From an uncultured Chromatiaceae bacterium (lineage in GTDB: Bacteria > Pseudomonadota > Gammaproteobacteria > DRLM01): a stretch of DNA of 53,253 nucleotides. The DNA is taken from the NCBI GenBank assembly GCA_945787555.1, contig CALZJG010000033.1, forward strand, positions 1-53,253, written 5' to 3'. The notes beneath the pieces were generated by a model. It searched no databases and was not told the origin of the DNA. It worked only from the letters and a program-made list of their open reading frames with translations. Position 1 is the stretch's first letter; the number at the start of each line of letters is the position of its first letter. Below are positions 45,525 to 53,253 of this stretch, in pieces. Both the position numbers and the translations under genes were made by a program.

Positions 45525-46931
45525 TCAGCCCATAGACGAGTTGCCGCTCTCTTCTTGTTCGGCTGACTCGATGCGATTGCGTCCCAGGCGTTTGGCGCGA
45601 TACAGCGCATGGTCGGCGCGTTGCATGAAATCTTCCGCCGACTCGCCCGGTCGGTAGAGGGTGATGCCGGCCGAGAAGGTTGGTAGGGAATGGGAATCGC
45701 CTTCGTGCTCATAAGGGACTTCGGTGGAGCGTTTTTGGACCTTGCGCAGAGAGCGCATCGCCCCTTCACTGGTGGTGTTGGGCAGCAATACCGCAAATTC
45801 CTCGCCGCCGTAACGCGCCACCATGTCGTGATGACGAAAAGTGGTGAGTACCTCGGACGCGTATACCTTCAACACTTCATCGCCCGCGGCGTGACCGAAT
45901 TGATCATTGACGGCCTTGAAGCCGTCAAGGTCGATCACCGCCAAAGATAACGGATTGCCATAACGTTGCACGCGCCCGATTTCGTCTTGCATGCGGCGTA
46001 AGAAAGCGCGCCGATTCGCCAAGCCGGTGAGGTCATCGGTGAGACTGAGCAAATGCACGCGAGTCATCTCGTCGCTGAGCTGCTGGCTGTCGGCCTCGAT
46101 GACGCGCAAATCGTTGCGCGTGTCGTCCAGACGTTCGGCCAATTCATGCTGGGCTTGTAACAGGTGGGTGGTCTCTTCAATGATGTGTTGGCGCATGGCC
46201 TCGACGTCCTGTTGGTCGCTCAGATCGCGAAGTTTTTCCAGTTGCGATTCCAGTAAGGCGCTGAATTCGCGGTTCCGATCGATGGTGGCGTCGATGTGTT
46301 TGGCGAGGGCTAGATGAATTTTTTGTATGCCCTGACGCTTCTCATCCAAGTGACGGCGATAGGACATGTCCACGCGTCGCTCGGGCTCGGTGCTGAATTG
46401 TTCGCTGGTGGAGGCGGGCTGGGTAGGTACGATGGGCGTGGAAGCCGCACGAGGATGATTTTTAGGTATCTCCGGCGCCGGCGGTTCAGGGGGTGCTTGC
46501 TGGGCAGTGGATGTCGTGGCGTAGCTCAGGCCGAAACAGCCGAACAGGGGTGACATGGCCGTCTCTATCGTTTCTTGGGTAGTGTGAACATGCGCCAGGG
46601 CGTTCTGGGTGAGAGTTTGTTGCAACGCTTCTTGTAGTTGCGCCAGGTCGTGGGCGGGTAACGGCGGTTCCAAGCGCATCTGGAGCAAACGCAGTTTAAC
46701 CAGCAGGGGGGAGCCACTAGGCAATACATGGGCGAAAGCGGCTAGCAACAACGACACGAGATCAGCGTAGCAATGCTCGACTTGTTGCTGAGTCTGGTCG
46801 CGATCGCGCAGAGCTTGCTCGATATAGGTATACACGGCGGCGCCGTCTTCGCTGCGTCGTAGCGGTTCCAGGAGGCGCAGCAGTTTGCCCGATAGGCTGG
46901 TCAAGGCTTGTTCTTGTGACTTATCCGACAC
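45525..46931 (-). CDS. GGDEF-domain diguanylate cyclase
   Basis: Makes cyclic di-GMP from two GTP. 468 residues. The C-terminal catalytic domain (about 295-455) has DDLTGLANRRAFL, DLDGFKAVNDQFGHAAGDEVL and the active-site GGEEF. The inhibitory site RHHD sits at the normal distance before it, so product feedback is likely. The N-terminal ~290 residues have no membrane helix. They include a Pro-rich linker (about 155-190) and a long helical, coiled-coil-like stretch before the cyclase domain, a common dimerisation and signal arm. The GTG start at 46931 follows GAGGAG; a TTG at 46949 would be inside the ribosome site region. The input signal is unknown. Confidence 0.92.
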   Translation of the reverse strand: MSDKSQEQALTSLSGKLLRLLEPLRRSEDGAAVYTYIEQALRDRDQTQQQVEHCYADLVSLLLAAFAHVLPSGSPLLVKLRLLQMRLEPPLPAHDLAQLQEALQQTLTQNALAHVHTTQETIETAMSPLFGCFGLSYATTSTAQQAPPEPPAPEIPKNHPRAASTPIVPTQPASTSEQFSTEPERRVDMSYRRHLDEKRQGIQKIHLALAKHIDATIDRNREFSALLESQLEKLRDLSDQQDVEAMRQHIIEETTHLLQAQHELAERLDDTRNDLRVIEADSQQLSDEMTRVHLLSLTDDLTGLANRRAFLRRMQDEIGRVQRYGNPLSLAVIDLDGFKAVNDQFGHAAGDEVLKVYASEVLTTFRHHDMVARYGGEEFAVLLPNTTSEGAMRSLRKVQKRSTEVPYEHEGDSHSLPTFSAGITLYRPGESAEDFMQRADHALYRAKRLGRNRIESAEQEESGNSSMG

Positions 46932-47206
46932 GAATGTGCTCCTCGTCAAACATCCATGTGCTCGTTCTTGGATTTCATATTATGGGGCGGCATGCGCGTG
47001 TCCTCTAGGCGCAAAACGGTCTTTGTTAGGTGCTGTCATTGCTTCAATTAGCTTGCGAAAATTGTCATTTTTATGATGGCCAAGCGAATATTATGACTAT
47101 AACTAAGCCGTGTTCCTAGTCGCCGCTTTGCCTAGGTGTGTCCCGGATGGTTTGTTTTGAACGCTTCGCATCGAGATCCTGGATTGTCGTTAGGGGCTAG
47201 CCAGCG

Positions 47207-47235
47207 TTAAGCTCGTAACTATAGCACGCTATAGC
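47207..47235 (+). promoter_or_regulatory. Possible promoter upstream of glyA
   Basis: TTAAGC (47207-47212), 17 bp spacer, TATAGC (47230-47235). The -10 lies in the second copy of the tandem repeat CTATAGCACG. Moderate match only. It would give a leader of about 170 bases including the hairpin at 47285-47320. Confidence 0.35.
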
Positions 47236-47238
47236 ACG
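47219..47238. repeat. Perfect 10 bp tandem repeat
   Basis: CTATAGCACG occurs twice head to tail. The 10 bp period matches one helical turn, so the copies lie on the same face of DNA, as regulator half-sites often do. Confidence 0.7.
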
Positions 47239-47284
47239 GACGCGACGCTTGTAGAGGCCGATCATCGTGGTCGTCGCTCTTCGG

Positions 47285-47320
47285 CGACACTCGCCTGTAG
47301 GCGTCGCCGCAGGCGAGTCG
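47285..47320 (+). promoter_or_regulatory. Hairpin in the glyA leader
   Basis: CGAC(A)CTCGCCTG (47285-47297) pairs with CAGGCGAGTCG (47310-47320) apart from one bulged A. The loop contains TAGGCG, which could pair alternatively with CGCCTG of the left arm, so two exclusive folds are possible. No T-run follows. Confidence 0.4.
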
Positions 47321-47414
47321 TGGACTGGTCGCGTATGTACTGCACAGCGACCGGAAATCGGGTATCCTTCTCTCCTTTTCCAATCAATTCAGCAACTCCG
47401 CCAGGTGGATAGCC

Positions 47415-48671
47415 ATGTTTACACGTGACATGCGTATAGCCGGTTTTGACGACGCAATATGGGTAGCCATATCAGAAGAAGCGCGACGCCAAGAGGAACA
47501 CATCGAACTCATCGCCTCCGAGAACTACGCTAGTCCGCGCGTGATGGCGGCGCAGGGCTCGGTGCTCACCAATAAATACGCCGAGGGCTATCCCGGCAAG
47601 CGCTATTACGGTGGTTGCGAATATGTCGATATTGCGGAGCAGTTAGCCATTGATCGGGCCAAGGAATTATTCGGCGCTGATTACGTCAACGTGCAACCCC
47701 ATTCCGGTTCGCAGGCCAACGCAGCGGTGTACATGGCACTGCTCAATCCCGGTGACACCATCCTCGGTATGAGTCTGGCCCACGGCGGTCACTTGACCCA
47801 TGGTGCCAAAGTGAATTTTTCCGGCAAACTCTACAATGCCGTGCAATATGGCTTGAACGTCGCCACCGGTGAAATTGACTACGATCATGTGGACGAACTG
47901 GCGCGTGAGCACAAACCAAAAATGATCGTGGCCGGTTTCAGCGCCTATTCACGGGTAGTGGACTGGGCGCGCTTTCGCGCCATCGCCGACGAGGTGGGCG
48001 CCTATCTGTTCGTCGATATCGCGCATGTGGCCGGACTCATCGCCGCCGACCTCTATCCCAGTCCGATACAGATCGCTGATATCACCACGACCACCACCCA
48101 CAAGACACTGCGCGGGCCGCGCGGCGGCATGATCATGGCCAAGGCCAATGCCGAGCTAGAGAAGAAGCTCAATTCCATGGTCTTTCCCGGTAGTCAGGGG
48201 GGGCCGTTGATGCATGTCATCGCCGCCAAGGCAGTGGCGTTCAAAGAGGCGCTGCAACCGGAGTTCAAGGCCTACCAACAGCAGGTGGTGGATAATGCCC
48301 GCGCCATGACGCAAGTGATGAGCGAGCGAGGCTACAAGATCGTTTCTGGCGGCACTGACAATCATTTATTCTTGGTGGATCTGGTGGACAAGGACATCAC
48401 CGGCAAGGACGCGGAAGCAGCCTTGGGGAATGCCAATATCACCGCCAATAAGAACGCGGTGCCCAACGATCCGCGCTCCCCCTTCGTGACCAGCGGCATA
48501 CGCATCGGCACGCCGGCCGTGACCACACGTGGTTTCAAGGTGGTGGAGTGCCGAGAATTAGCCGGCTGGATCTGCGACATCCTCGATGATCTGGAAGATG
48601 ACGGAGCGCAAGAGCGGGTCAAACTGCAGGTCATGGAAGTGACCAAGCGTTTGCCTGTCTATCAGAAATAG
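47415..48671 (+). CDS. glyA: Serine hydroxymethyltransferase
   Basis: PLP enzyme converting serine and tetrahydrofolate to glycine and methylene-tetrahydrofolate. 418 residues (E. coli 417). Seen: [78 protein letters not shown], and [16 protein letters not shown] with the cofactor Lys. The ribosome site is AGGTGG. The nrdR gene follows after 92 bp. The order glyA-nrdR-rib genes is conserved in many gammaproteobacteria. Confidence 0.97.
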   Translation: MFTRDMRIAGFDDAIWVAISEEARRQEEHIELIASENYASPRVMAAQGSVLTNKYAEGYPGKRYYGGCEYVDIAEQLAIDRAKELFGADYVNVQPHSGSQANAAVYMALLNPGDTILGMSLAHGGHLTHGAKVNFSGKLYNAVQYGLNVATGEIDYDHVDELAREHKPKMIVAGFSAYSRVVDWARFRAIADEVGAYLFVDIAHVAGLIAADLYPSPIQIADITTTTTHKTLRGPRGGMIMAKANAELEKKLNSMVFPGSQGGPLMHVIAAKAVAFKEALQPEFKAYQQQVVDNARAMTQVMSERGYKIVSGGTDNHLFLVDLVDKDITGKDAEAALGNANITANKNAVPNDPRSPFVTSGIRIGTPAVTTRGFKVVECRELAGWICDILDDLEDDGAQERVKLQVMEVTKRLPVYQK

Positions 48672-48763
48672 GGTTACCTGGTTAGTGAGTTTGCGGGTGA
48701 TCCGGTGGGCGGGCCACATGCTGATGGAACCTTCCCCACACTCACCTATACACCGAGAAGCTT

Positions 48764-49291
48764 ATGCGCTGTCCTTTTTGTGGTGCCGATGACACCAAGG
48801 TGATCGACTCGCGCCTGGCCAGCGAGGGGCACAGCGTGCGGCGGCGGCGCGAGTGCCTGTCGTGCGCCGAGCGCTACACCACCTTCGAAACCGCCGAACT
48901 GACCTTGCCCCAAATCATCAAGCGCGATGGCAGCCGCGAGCCTTTTGACGAGCCCAAATTGCGCGCGGGTATGTTGCGCGCCTTGGAAAAACGCCCGGTG
49001 GAAACCGAGGAGGTGGAAGCGGCGGTCACGCATATCAAGCACCGTCTGCGCGCCAGCGGTGAGCGCGAGGTGCACGCGCACGAATTGGGTGAATGGGTGA
49101 TGGACGAGTTGCGCCGCCTCGATGAGGTGGCCTATGTGCGGTTCGCTTCGGTGTATCGCAGCTTCCAGGACGTGAATGCCTTCCGCGAAGAGATCGAGCG
49201 CTTGCAGAATTCACCTCCGCCCGGTTTCGATCAGCAGCAAATACCGCTGCTACCGGATAAGCACGGTCGCCGCAAGAAGCCCACGGGTTGA
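48764..49291 (+). CDS. nrdR: Transcriptional repressor NrdR
   Basis: Zinc-ribbon/ATP-cone repressor of ribonucleotide reductase genes, sensing ATP and dATP. 175 residues. The zinc ribbon is CPFC near residue 3 and CLSC about 30 residues later, with [17 protein letters not shown] between and beyond. The ATP-cone follows, beginning [20 protein letters not shown]. The tail [13 protein letters not shown] is basic and variable. It sits directly before ribD, with 24 bp between stop and start, and is probably co-transcribed with it. Confidence 0.96.
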   Translation: MRCPFCGADDTKVIDSRLASEGHSVRRRRECLSCAERYTTFETAELTLPQIIKRDGSREPFDEPKLRAGMLRALEKRPVETEEVEAAVTHIKHRLRASGEREVHAHELGEWVMDELRRLDEVAYVRFASVYRSFQDVNAFREEIERLQNSPPPGFDQQQIPLLPDKHGRRKKPTG

Positions 49292-49315
49292 AGTTTGCCC
49301 GCGTCGCCCGCCGCC

Positions 49316-50461
49316 ATGACCGTCGCTGATCACCGCCATATGGCGCGCGCCTTGAAACTCGGGGAGCGCGGTCTCTATACCACCGATCCCAACCCGCGTG
49401 TGGGTTGCGTACTGGTGCGCGCCGGCGAGGTCGTGGGTGAGGGATGGCATTGTCGTGCCGGTGCGCCGCACGCCGAAGTTCATGCCTTGCAGCAGGCCGG
49501 TGAGCGTGCACGCGGTGCCACCGCTTATGTCACGCTGGAACCGTGCTGTCATCACGGTCGCACACCGCCCTGCAGCGAGGCGCTGGTGGCGGCAGGCGTG
49601 ACCCGCGTGGTGGCGGCGCTGCGCGATCCCAATCCGCGGGTCGCCGGTGGCGGTCTGGCGCAGTTGGCGGCGGCCGGCGTGGCGGTCGAGGATGGGGTGA
49701 TGGCCGACGCGGCGACGACGCTGAATCTTGGCTTTATCAGCCGCATGACACGCGGCCGCCCTTGGGTGCGGGTCAAGCTGGCCATGAGTCTGGACGGGCG
49801 CACCGCCTTGGCCAATGGTGTTAGCCAGTGGATTACCGGTGAGGCGGCACGTCGTGACGTGCAGTATTGGCGCGCGCGCAGTTCGGCCATTTTAACCGGC
49901 AGCGGCACGGTGCTGGCGGATGATCCCTCCCTCACCGTGCGCTTGGCGGCGGGTGAGCTGTCGCCGCATTGTCTGGATAACGTAGATCCGGCAACGGTTG
50001 CTGTCCGGCACCCGCTGCGGGTGGTGGCGGACGCCCGTTTGCGCACTCCGCCACAGGCGCGGTTACTGAATACGCCGGGAGCGGTGTTGATCGCCACTGG
50101 CGCAGCGGCGCCGGCAAGCGCGGTCCTACGCGCGCGCGGCGCTGAGTTGCTGACCTTGCCCCGCCAGGGCGAAGGCGTGGATTTGCCTGCGCTGATGCAG
50201 GCGCTGGCGCAGCGTGACATCAACGAGGTGTGGGTCGAGGCCGGCCCGACGCTGAGTGGCGCCTTGCTTAGTGCTGGGTTGGTGGACGAGTGGGTCCTTT
50301 ATGTGGCGCCTAAATTGCTGGGACATCGTGCTCGCGGCTTAGTGAATTTGCCGGATTTTGCGGCGCTGGAGCAGTGCCCAGAGATGGAGATTTTGGATGT
50401 ACGGGCAGTGGGGCAGGATTGGCGGATCACCGCACGGCCCCATCTGGCTAGCGGGCAATGA
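49316..50461 (+). CDS. ribD: Riboflavin-specific deaminase/reductase RibD
   Basis: Two-domain enzyme of riboflavin synthesis: deaminates the pyrimidine from GTP, then reduces the ribose side chain. 381 residues. The N-terminal deaminase has the zinc site HAEVHAL and EPCCHHGRTPPCSEAL with NPRVGCVLV before it. The C-terminal reductase begins about residue 140 with VRVKLAMSLDGRTALANG and has EVWVEAGPTLSGALL. ATG 49316 is chosen over a TTG at 49295 that almost touches the nrdR stop. No FMN riboswitch is seen ahead of the rib genes. Confidence 0.95.
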   Translation: MTVADHRHMARALKLGERGLYTTDPNPRVGCVLVRAGEVVGEGWHCRAGAPHAEVHALQQAGERARGATAYVTLEPCCHHGRTPPCSEALVAAGVTRVVAALRDPNPRVAGGGLAQLAAAGVAVEDGVMADAATTLNLGFISRMTRGRPWVRVKLAMSLDGRTALANGVSQWITGEAARRDVQYWRARSSAILTGSGTVLADDPSLTVRLAAGELSPHCLDNVDPATVAVRHPLRVVADARLRTPPQARLLNTPGAVLIATGAAAPASAVLRARGAELLTLPRQGEGVDLPALMQALAQRDINEVWVEAGPTLSGALLSAGLVDEWVLYVAPKLLGHRARGLVNLPDFAALEQCPEMEILDVRAVGQDWRITARPHLASGQ

Positions 50462-50627
50462 CGGTTAATCAGCGCCGTGTGCCGCGCCGGACCCCCATTT
50501 TCTGCGAAATACGCTCGCGTGGGAGTGCCGTTACGGTCGCGCGTCACAGCAGACTCGGCGCCTGAAGCCGCGCAGTTGCGGGTCTAGTCCACCGCCCGTA
50601 TCCTGGCGCCCTGGAGGAACGAAAGAG

Positions 50628-51293
50628 ATGTTTACAGGTATCGTCACCGCAGTCGGTCGCCTCACCGCCCTCGAATCCAAGGGTTCAGATACGCGCATAC
50701 AGGTGGCGACCGGCAAGATGGATTTGGAGCGCATCCAGCTCGGCGACAGCATCGCCGTGAGCGGCGTGTGCCTGACGGTGACGGAGAAGGCCGACGCGGG
50801 TTGCTGGTTCGATGTCTCCGACGAGACCTTGCGTTGCACGACCTTCGGCGAGTTCCATAGCGGCGACGCGGTGAACCTGGAGTCGTCGCTGACCCTGGCC
50901 ACCCCTTTGGGCGGCCACTTGGTGAGCGGCCATGTTGATGGCGTGGGCGTCGTGCGTGAGCGCGCCGACGCCGGACGTTCGGTGCGCTTCGTCATCGAGG
51001 TGCCGGCGGCGCTGGCGAAGTACATCGCCGCTAAGGGATCGATTTGCGTGGACGGCGTCAGTCTCACCGTCAACGAAGTGAGCGGCGCGGCCTTTGCCAT
51101 GAACATCGTTCCACATACTTTGCAGGCCACGACCCTGGGCGCTTTTCAGCCTGGGCGACGGGTGAATCTCGAAGTCGACCTCGTGGCCCGTTATCTGGAG
51201 CGTTTATTGTTGGGCGAGACGGCCGCCGCCTCGGACGGAGGAGGAATCGCCCGTGAACTACTCTCGCGTCATGGTTACGCAGCCACTTCCTGA
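50628..51293 (+). CDS. ribE: Riboflavin synthase alpha chain
   Basis: Dismutates two 6,7-dimethyl-8-ribityllumazine molecules into riboflavin. 221 residues made of two lumazine-binding repeats: [10 protein letters not shown] with [14 protein letters not shown], and [12 protein letters not shown] with [18 protein letters not shown] 50628 follows GGAGGAAC. The 166 bp gap after ribD shows no riboswitch and no terminator. The tail [20 protein letters not shown] is variable. In E. coli this gene is named ribC. Confidence 0.95.
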   Translation: MFTGIVTAVGRLTALESKGSDTRIQVATGKMDLERIQLGDSIAVSGVCLTVTEKADAGCWFDVSDETLRCTTFGEFHSGDAVNLESSLTLATPLGGHLVSGHVDGVGVVRERADAGRSVRFVIEVPAALAKYIAAKGSICVDGVSLTVNEVSGAAFAMNIVPHTLQATTLGAFQPGRRVNLEVDLVARYLERLLLGETAAASDGGGIARELLSRHGYAATS

Positions 51294-51309
51294 ACGGCGC
51301 CCAACGATC

Positions 51310-52422
51310 ATGACTTTCAGCCCTATCTCTGACATTTTGGCCGACTTGCGCGCCGGCCGCATGGTCGTCATCGTCGATGACGAAGATCGCGAGAACGAGG
51401 GTGACTTGTTGATGGTGGCGGAGAAAACGCGGCCTGAGGACATCAACTTCATGGCGCGCTATGGGCGCGGACTCATTTGCCTGACTCTCACCAAAGCGCG
51501 CTGCGAGCAATTGCGGTTGCCCTTGATGGTGTCCGCGACGGCCGACCAGCATGCGACCAATTTCACCGTGTCCATCGAGGCGGCCGCGGGCGTGACTACG
51601 GGGATATCGGCCGCCGATCGTGCCACGACCATCCGCGCCGCGGTGGCTCCAGGCGCGCAAGCCTCCGATTTGGTGCAGCCGGGACACATTTTCCCGCTCA
51701 TGGCACAGCCGGGCGGGGTGCTGACCCGTGCCGGCCATACCGAGGCCGGTTGTGATCTGGCGCGCCTGGCCGGCGCTGAGCCAGCGGCGGTCATCGTCGA
51801 GATCCTCAGCGACGACGGCAGCATGGCACGCCGCCCCGAGCTGGAGCGATTCGCCGCCGAACACGGCTTGAAGATGGGCACCATCGCCGATCTCATTCAC
51901 TACCGGCTGGAGCACGAAAAGACCATCGAGCGCTTGGCCGAGGGTCAGCTCGCCACCCGCCATGGTGAGTTGCGGGTGGTGAGTTATCGCGACGTGGTGA
52001 GCGGCGATACCCATCTGGCGGTGGTACGCGGCGAGCCGCGCCCCGCGCAGCCGACCGTGGTGCGCGTGCATATGTTGGACATGTTGGGCGATCTACTAGG
52101 GGCGGCCCGCGACGATGCGCATTGGTCATTGGACGGCGCCTTGGCGCAGATCGCGAACGCCGATCTCGGGGTGATAGTGTTGTTGCGCAAGCCCAACGCG
52201 GATCGCGAATTGGTCGAGCGTTTGCGCGACATCGCCTTGGCGGCGCGCGGCGTGCACTTACCCAAACCGCCAGCGGCGGCGGAATTGCGTACCTACGGCG
52301 TGGGCGCGCAGATACTCGCCGACCTGGGGGTGGGCAAGATGCGCGTGCTGGGCACGCCCATGCGCTTGCACGGCCTGGCGGGCTTCGGCTTGGAAGTGGT
52401 TGAGTATGTCGGCGCGGAATGA
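51310..52422 (+). CDS. ribB: 3,4-dihydroxy-2-butanone 4-phosphate synthase with degenerate GTP cyclohydrolase II-like half (RibBX type)
   Basis: 370 residues. The N-terminal ~205 residues are a complete DHBP synthase, which turns ribulose 5-phosphate into the four-carbon riboflavin precursor: [46 protein letters not shown] and [13 protein letters not shown]. The C-terminal half aligns with GTP cyclohydrolase II, but its active parts are gone. Where RibA has RVHSEC, GDVFGS and RCDCG, this has RVHMLD, GDLLGA and RDDAH, so all three zinc cysteines are replaced. The GQGRG loop is also missing. Such RibBX proteins are known in Proteobacteria and act only as RibB. A separate ribA must exist elsewhere. 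ATG 51310 lies 16 bp after ribE. Confidence 0.93.
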   Translation: MTFSPISDILADLRAGRMVVIVDDEDRENEGDLLMVAEKTRPEDINFMARYGRGLICLTLTKARCEQLRLPLMVSATADQHATNFTVSIEAAAGVTTGISAADRATTIRAAVAPGAQASDLVQPGHIFPLMAQPGGVLTRAGHTEAGCDLARLAGAEPAAVIVEILSDDGSMARRPELERFAAEHGLKMGTIADLIHYRLEHEKTIERLAEGQLATRHGELRVVSYRDVVSGDTHLAVVRGEPRPAQPTVVRVHMLDMLGDLLGAARDDAHWSLDGALAQIANADLGVIVLLRKPNADRELVERLRDIALAARGVHLPKPPAAAELRTYGVGAQILADLGVGKMRVLGTPMRLHGLAGFGLEVVEYVGAE

Positions 52423-52463
52423 GAGTGTATCAGCGCGCAGCGGCCAACCTTGGGTTGATTACA

Positions 52464-52475
52464 TTCTGCTAGAAT
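52464..52475 (+). promoter_or_regulatory. Possible extended -10 promoter upstream of ribH
   Basis: TGCTAGAAT forms an extended -10 (TGn plus TAGAAT, 52470-52475) about 50 bases before the ribH start. No good -35 box is at standard distance. It may give ribH and nusB extra expression within the rib operon. Confidence 0.3.
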
Positions 52476-52524
52476 AGCCGGCCGCACCTAGTATCGCGGA
52501 TTCCCGTCTCACAGGAAGGTACGC

Positions 52525-52998
52525 ATGTCGCAGATCAAGACCATAGCGGGCGATTTCACCGCGCGCGGCGGCCGTTACGCCATCGTGGCGGGACGCTTCA
52601 ATAGCTTCATCGTCGATCATCTCGTCAACGGCGCCGTGGATGTGCTGCGTCGTCACGGCGTGGCCGATAGCGATATGACCTTAATCAATGTGCCAGGCGC
52701 CTTCGAGATTCCCCTGACCGTGCAGCGGGTCGCCGCCACTCAGCAATATGATGCCGTGATCGCCCTGGGTTGCGTGATCCGCGGCGCCACGCCGCATTTT
52801 GATTACGTGGCCGGTGAATGTGCCAAAGGTTTGTCGGCCGTATCCTTGGCGCAAAATCTGCCGGTGGCCTTCGGTGTGCTTACCGTGGACAGCATCGAAC
52901 AGGCGATCGAACGGGCCGGCACCAAGGCCGGTAACAAGGGCGCCGAGGCGGCGTTGACAGCATTGGAGATGGTCAGTCTCCTCAAGCGGTTGGATTGA
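52525..52998 (+). CDS. ribH: 6,7-dimethyl-8-ribityllumazine synthase
   Basis: Condenses the RibD product with the butanone phosphate from RibB to give the lumazine used by RibE. Forms large oligomeric shells in many species. 157 residues (E. coli 156). Seen: [52 protein letters not shown] with the catalytic His, and [35 protein letters not shown] is upstream of ATG 52525. nusB follows after 34 bp, the usual order. Confidence 0.96.
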   Translation: MSQIKTIAGDFTARGGRYAIVAGRFNSFIVDHLVNGAVDVLRRHGVADSDMTLINVPGAFEIPLTVQRVAATQQYDAVIALGCVIRGATPHFDYVAGECAKGLSAVSLAQNLPVAFGVLTVDSIEQAIERAGTKAGNKGAEAALTALEMVSLLKRLD

Positions 52999-53032
52999 CG
53001 ATGCAGCGTGAGTTCAATCTCGGGACGCGGTC

Positions 53033-53253
53033 ATGAGCCGGGCGCGGAGTAAGGCGCGCCGCTGCGCGCTGCAAGCCCTCTATCAATGGCAGATGGCCGG
53101 GCAGGACTTGGTGGAGATCGAGACCCAATTCATCGCCGAGCACGATATGGCCAAAACCGATGTGGTCTATTTCCAGGCGCTGTTGCGTGAAGTGCCCACC
53201 CGCTTGGATGAGATCGATGGGCATATCACACCGCATCTCGACCGCGCCCTGAA
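53033..53253 (+). CDS. nusB: Transcription antitermination factor NusB, 3' end cut by the window
   Basis: Starts at ATG 53033, and 73 codons are visible. The product begins MSRARSKARRCALQALYQWQM, then DLVEIETQFIAEHDM, YFQALLREVPTRLDEIDGHI and ends in HLDRAL at the edge. This is the all-helical NusB fold that joins NusE/S10 on boxA RNA for rRNA antitermination. An ATG at 53001 closes after eleven codons and is not the start. Only a weak GGGACG stands in front, so translation may be coupled to ribH. Confidence 0.92.
   Translation, partial: MSRARSKARRCALQALYQWQMAGQDLVEIETQFIAEHDMAKTDVVYFQALLREVPTRLDEIDGHITPHLDRAL

Larger units (their letters stand above)
46932..47414. other. 483 bp intergenic region upstream of glyA
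   Basis: No gene seen. It holds a perfect 10 bp tandem repeat (47219-47238), a possible promoter overlapping it and a large imperfect hairpin (47285-47320). I looked for glycine and SAM-type riboswitch signatures because glyA follows, and found none. AGGTGG before 47415 is the glyA ribosome site. Confidence 0.5.

Noticed and set aside
47219-47238. Start of a CRISPR-like array
   Set aside because: Only two adjacent 10 bp copies, no spacers, no cas genes anywhere in the window.
46932-47414. Glycine or SAM-type riboswitch ahead of glyA
   Set aside because: No conserved aptamer core was seen; only a tandem decamer and one hairpin.
50462-50627. FMN riboswitch ahead of ribE
   Set aside because: The conserved FMN aptamer blocks (AGGGTGAAATTCCC, CCGACGGT) are not present, and none is seen ahead of ribD either.

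Overview
The window reads as a chromosomal segment of a GC-rich gammaproteobacterium. Supporting signs are the queA-tgt-yajC-secD-secF block, the glyA-nrdR-ribD-ribE-ribB-ribH-nusB block, the leuC-leuD-leuB-asd-usg-fimV order familiar from Pseudomonas-type genomes, an lpxH gene (so a Gram-negative outer membrane), and a BtuB/TonB system. A squalene/phytoene synthase and a glycogen locus with a GH57 enzyme would suit a Chromatiales-like lineage, but the genus cannot be fixed from sequence alone. Almost everything is housekeeping or metabolism. I see no phage, insertion sequence, CRISPR array or toxin-antitoxin module.

Layout. 1-996: end of a squalene/phytoene synthase gene, then a 400 bp gap closed by an intrinsic terminator. 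1397-5785 (minus): a vitamin B12 unit. A TTGACA-type promoter and a cobalamin riboswitch precede btuB, a tonB-like gene, a PduO-type adenosyltransferase and an unassigned NAD(P)-binding protein. 6159-7100: an isolated, unrecognised exported protein with its own strong terminator. 7265-9618: an MBL-fold hydrolase converging on two rSAM/selenodomain-associated (arsenosugar-type) transferases. 10138-14531: lpxH and a periplasmic cyclophilin, divergent from gltX and cysS. 15073-19546: an SLC13 permease with RCK_C domains, a DHFR-like protein, small membrane proteins and folD.

19747-28786: leucine biosynthesis (leuCDB), aspartate-semialdehyde dehydrogenase plus its Usg-like paralogue, the polar scaffold FimV and an EcfT-like membrane protein. 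28790-39380: glycogen metabolism with glgB and glgP on the minus strand flanking glgC, GH57 and malQ on the plus strand. These genes cover ADP-glucose supply, branching, phosphorolysis and maltodextrin recycling, but no glycogen synthase (glgA) lies in the window. Two unrecognised small genes sit between malQ and glgP.

39821-45445: tRNA-Leu(CAA) diverges from queA-tgt-yajC-secD-secF (queuosine tRNA modification and Sec translocon accessory proteins). A long perfect terminator separates secF from a convergent diguanylate cyclase. 47415-53253: glyA, nrdR and the riboflavin genes ribD, ribE, a ribB variant whose GTP cyclohydrolase II-like half has lost its zinc cysteines, ribH, and the start of nusB. 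Two kinds of intergenic palindromic repeat are scattered through the window: one pair inside the leu region and a GC-rich CCCTCTCCC/GGGAGAGGG type around gltX-cysS and upstream of the transferase pair.
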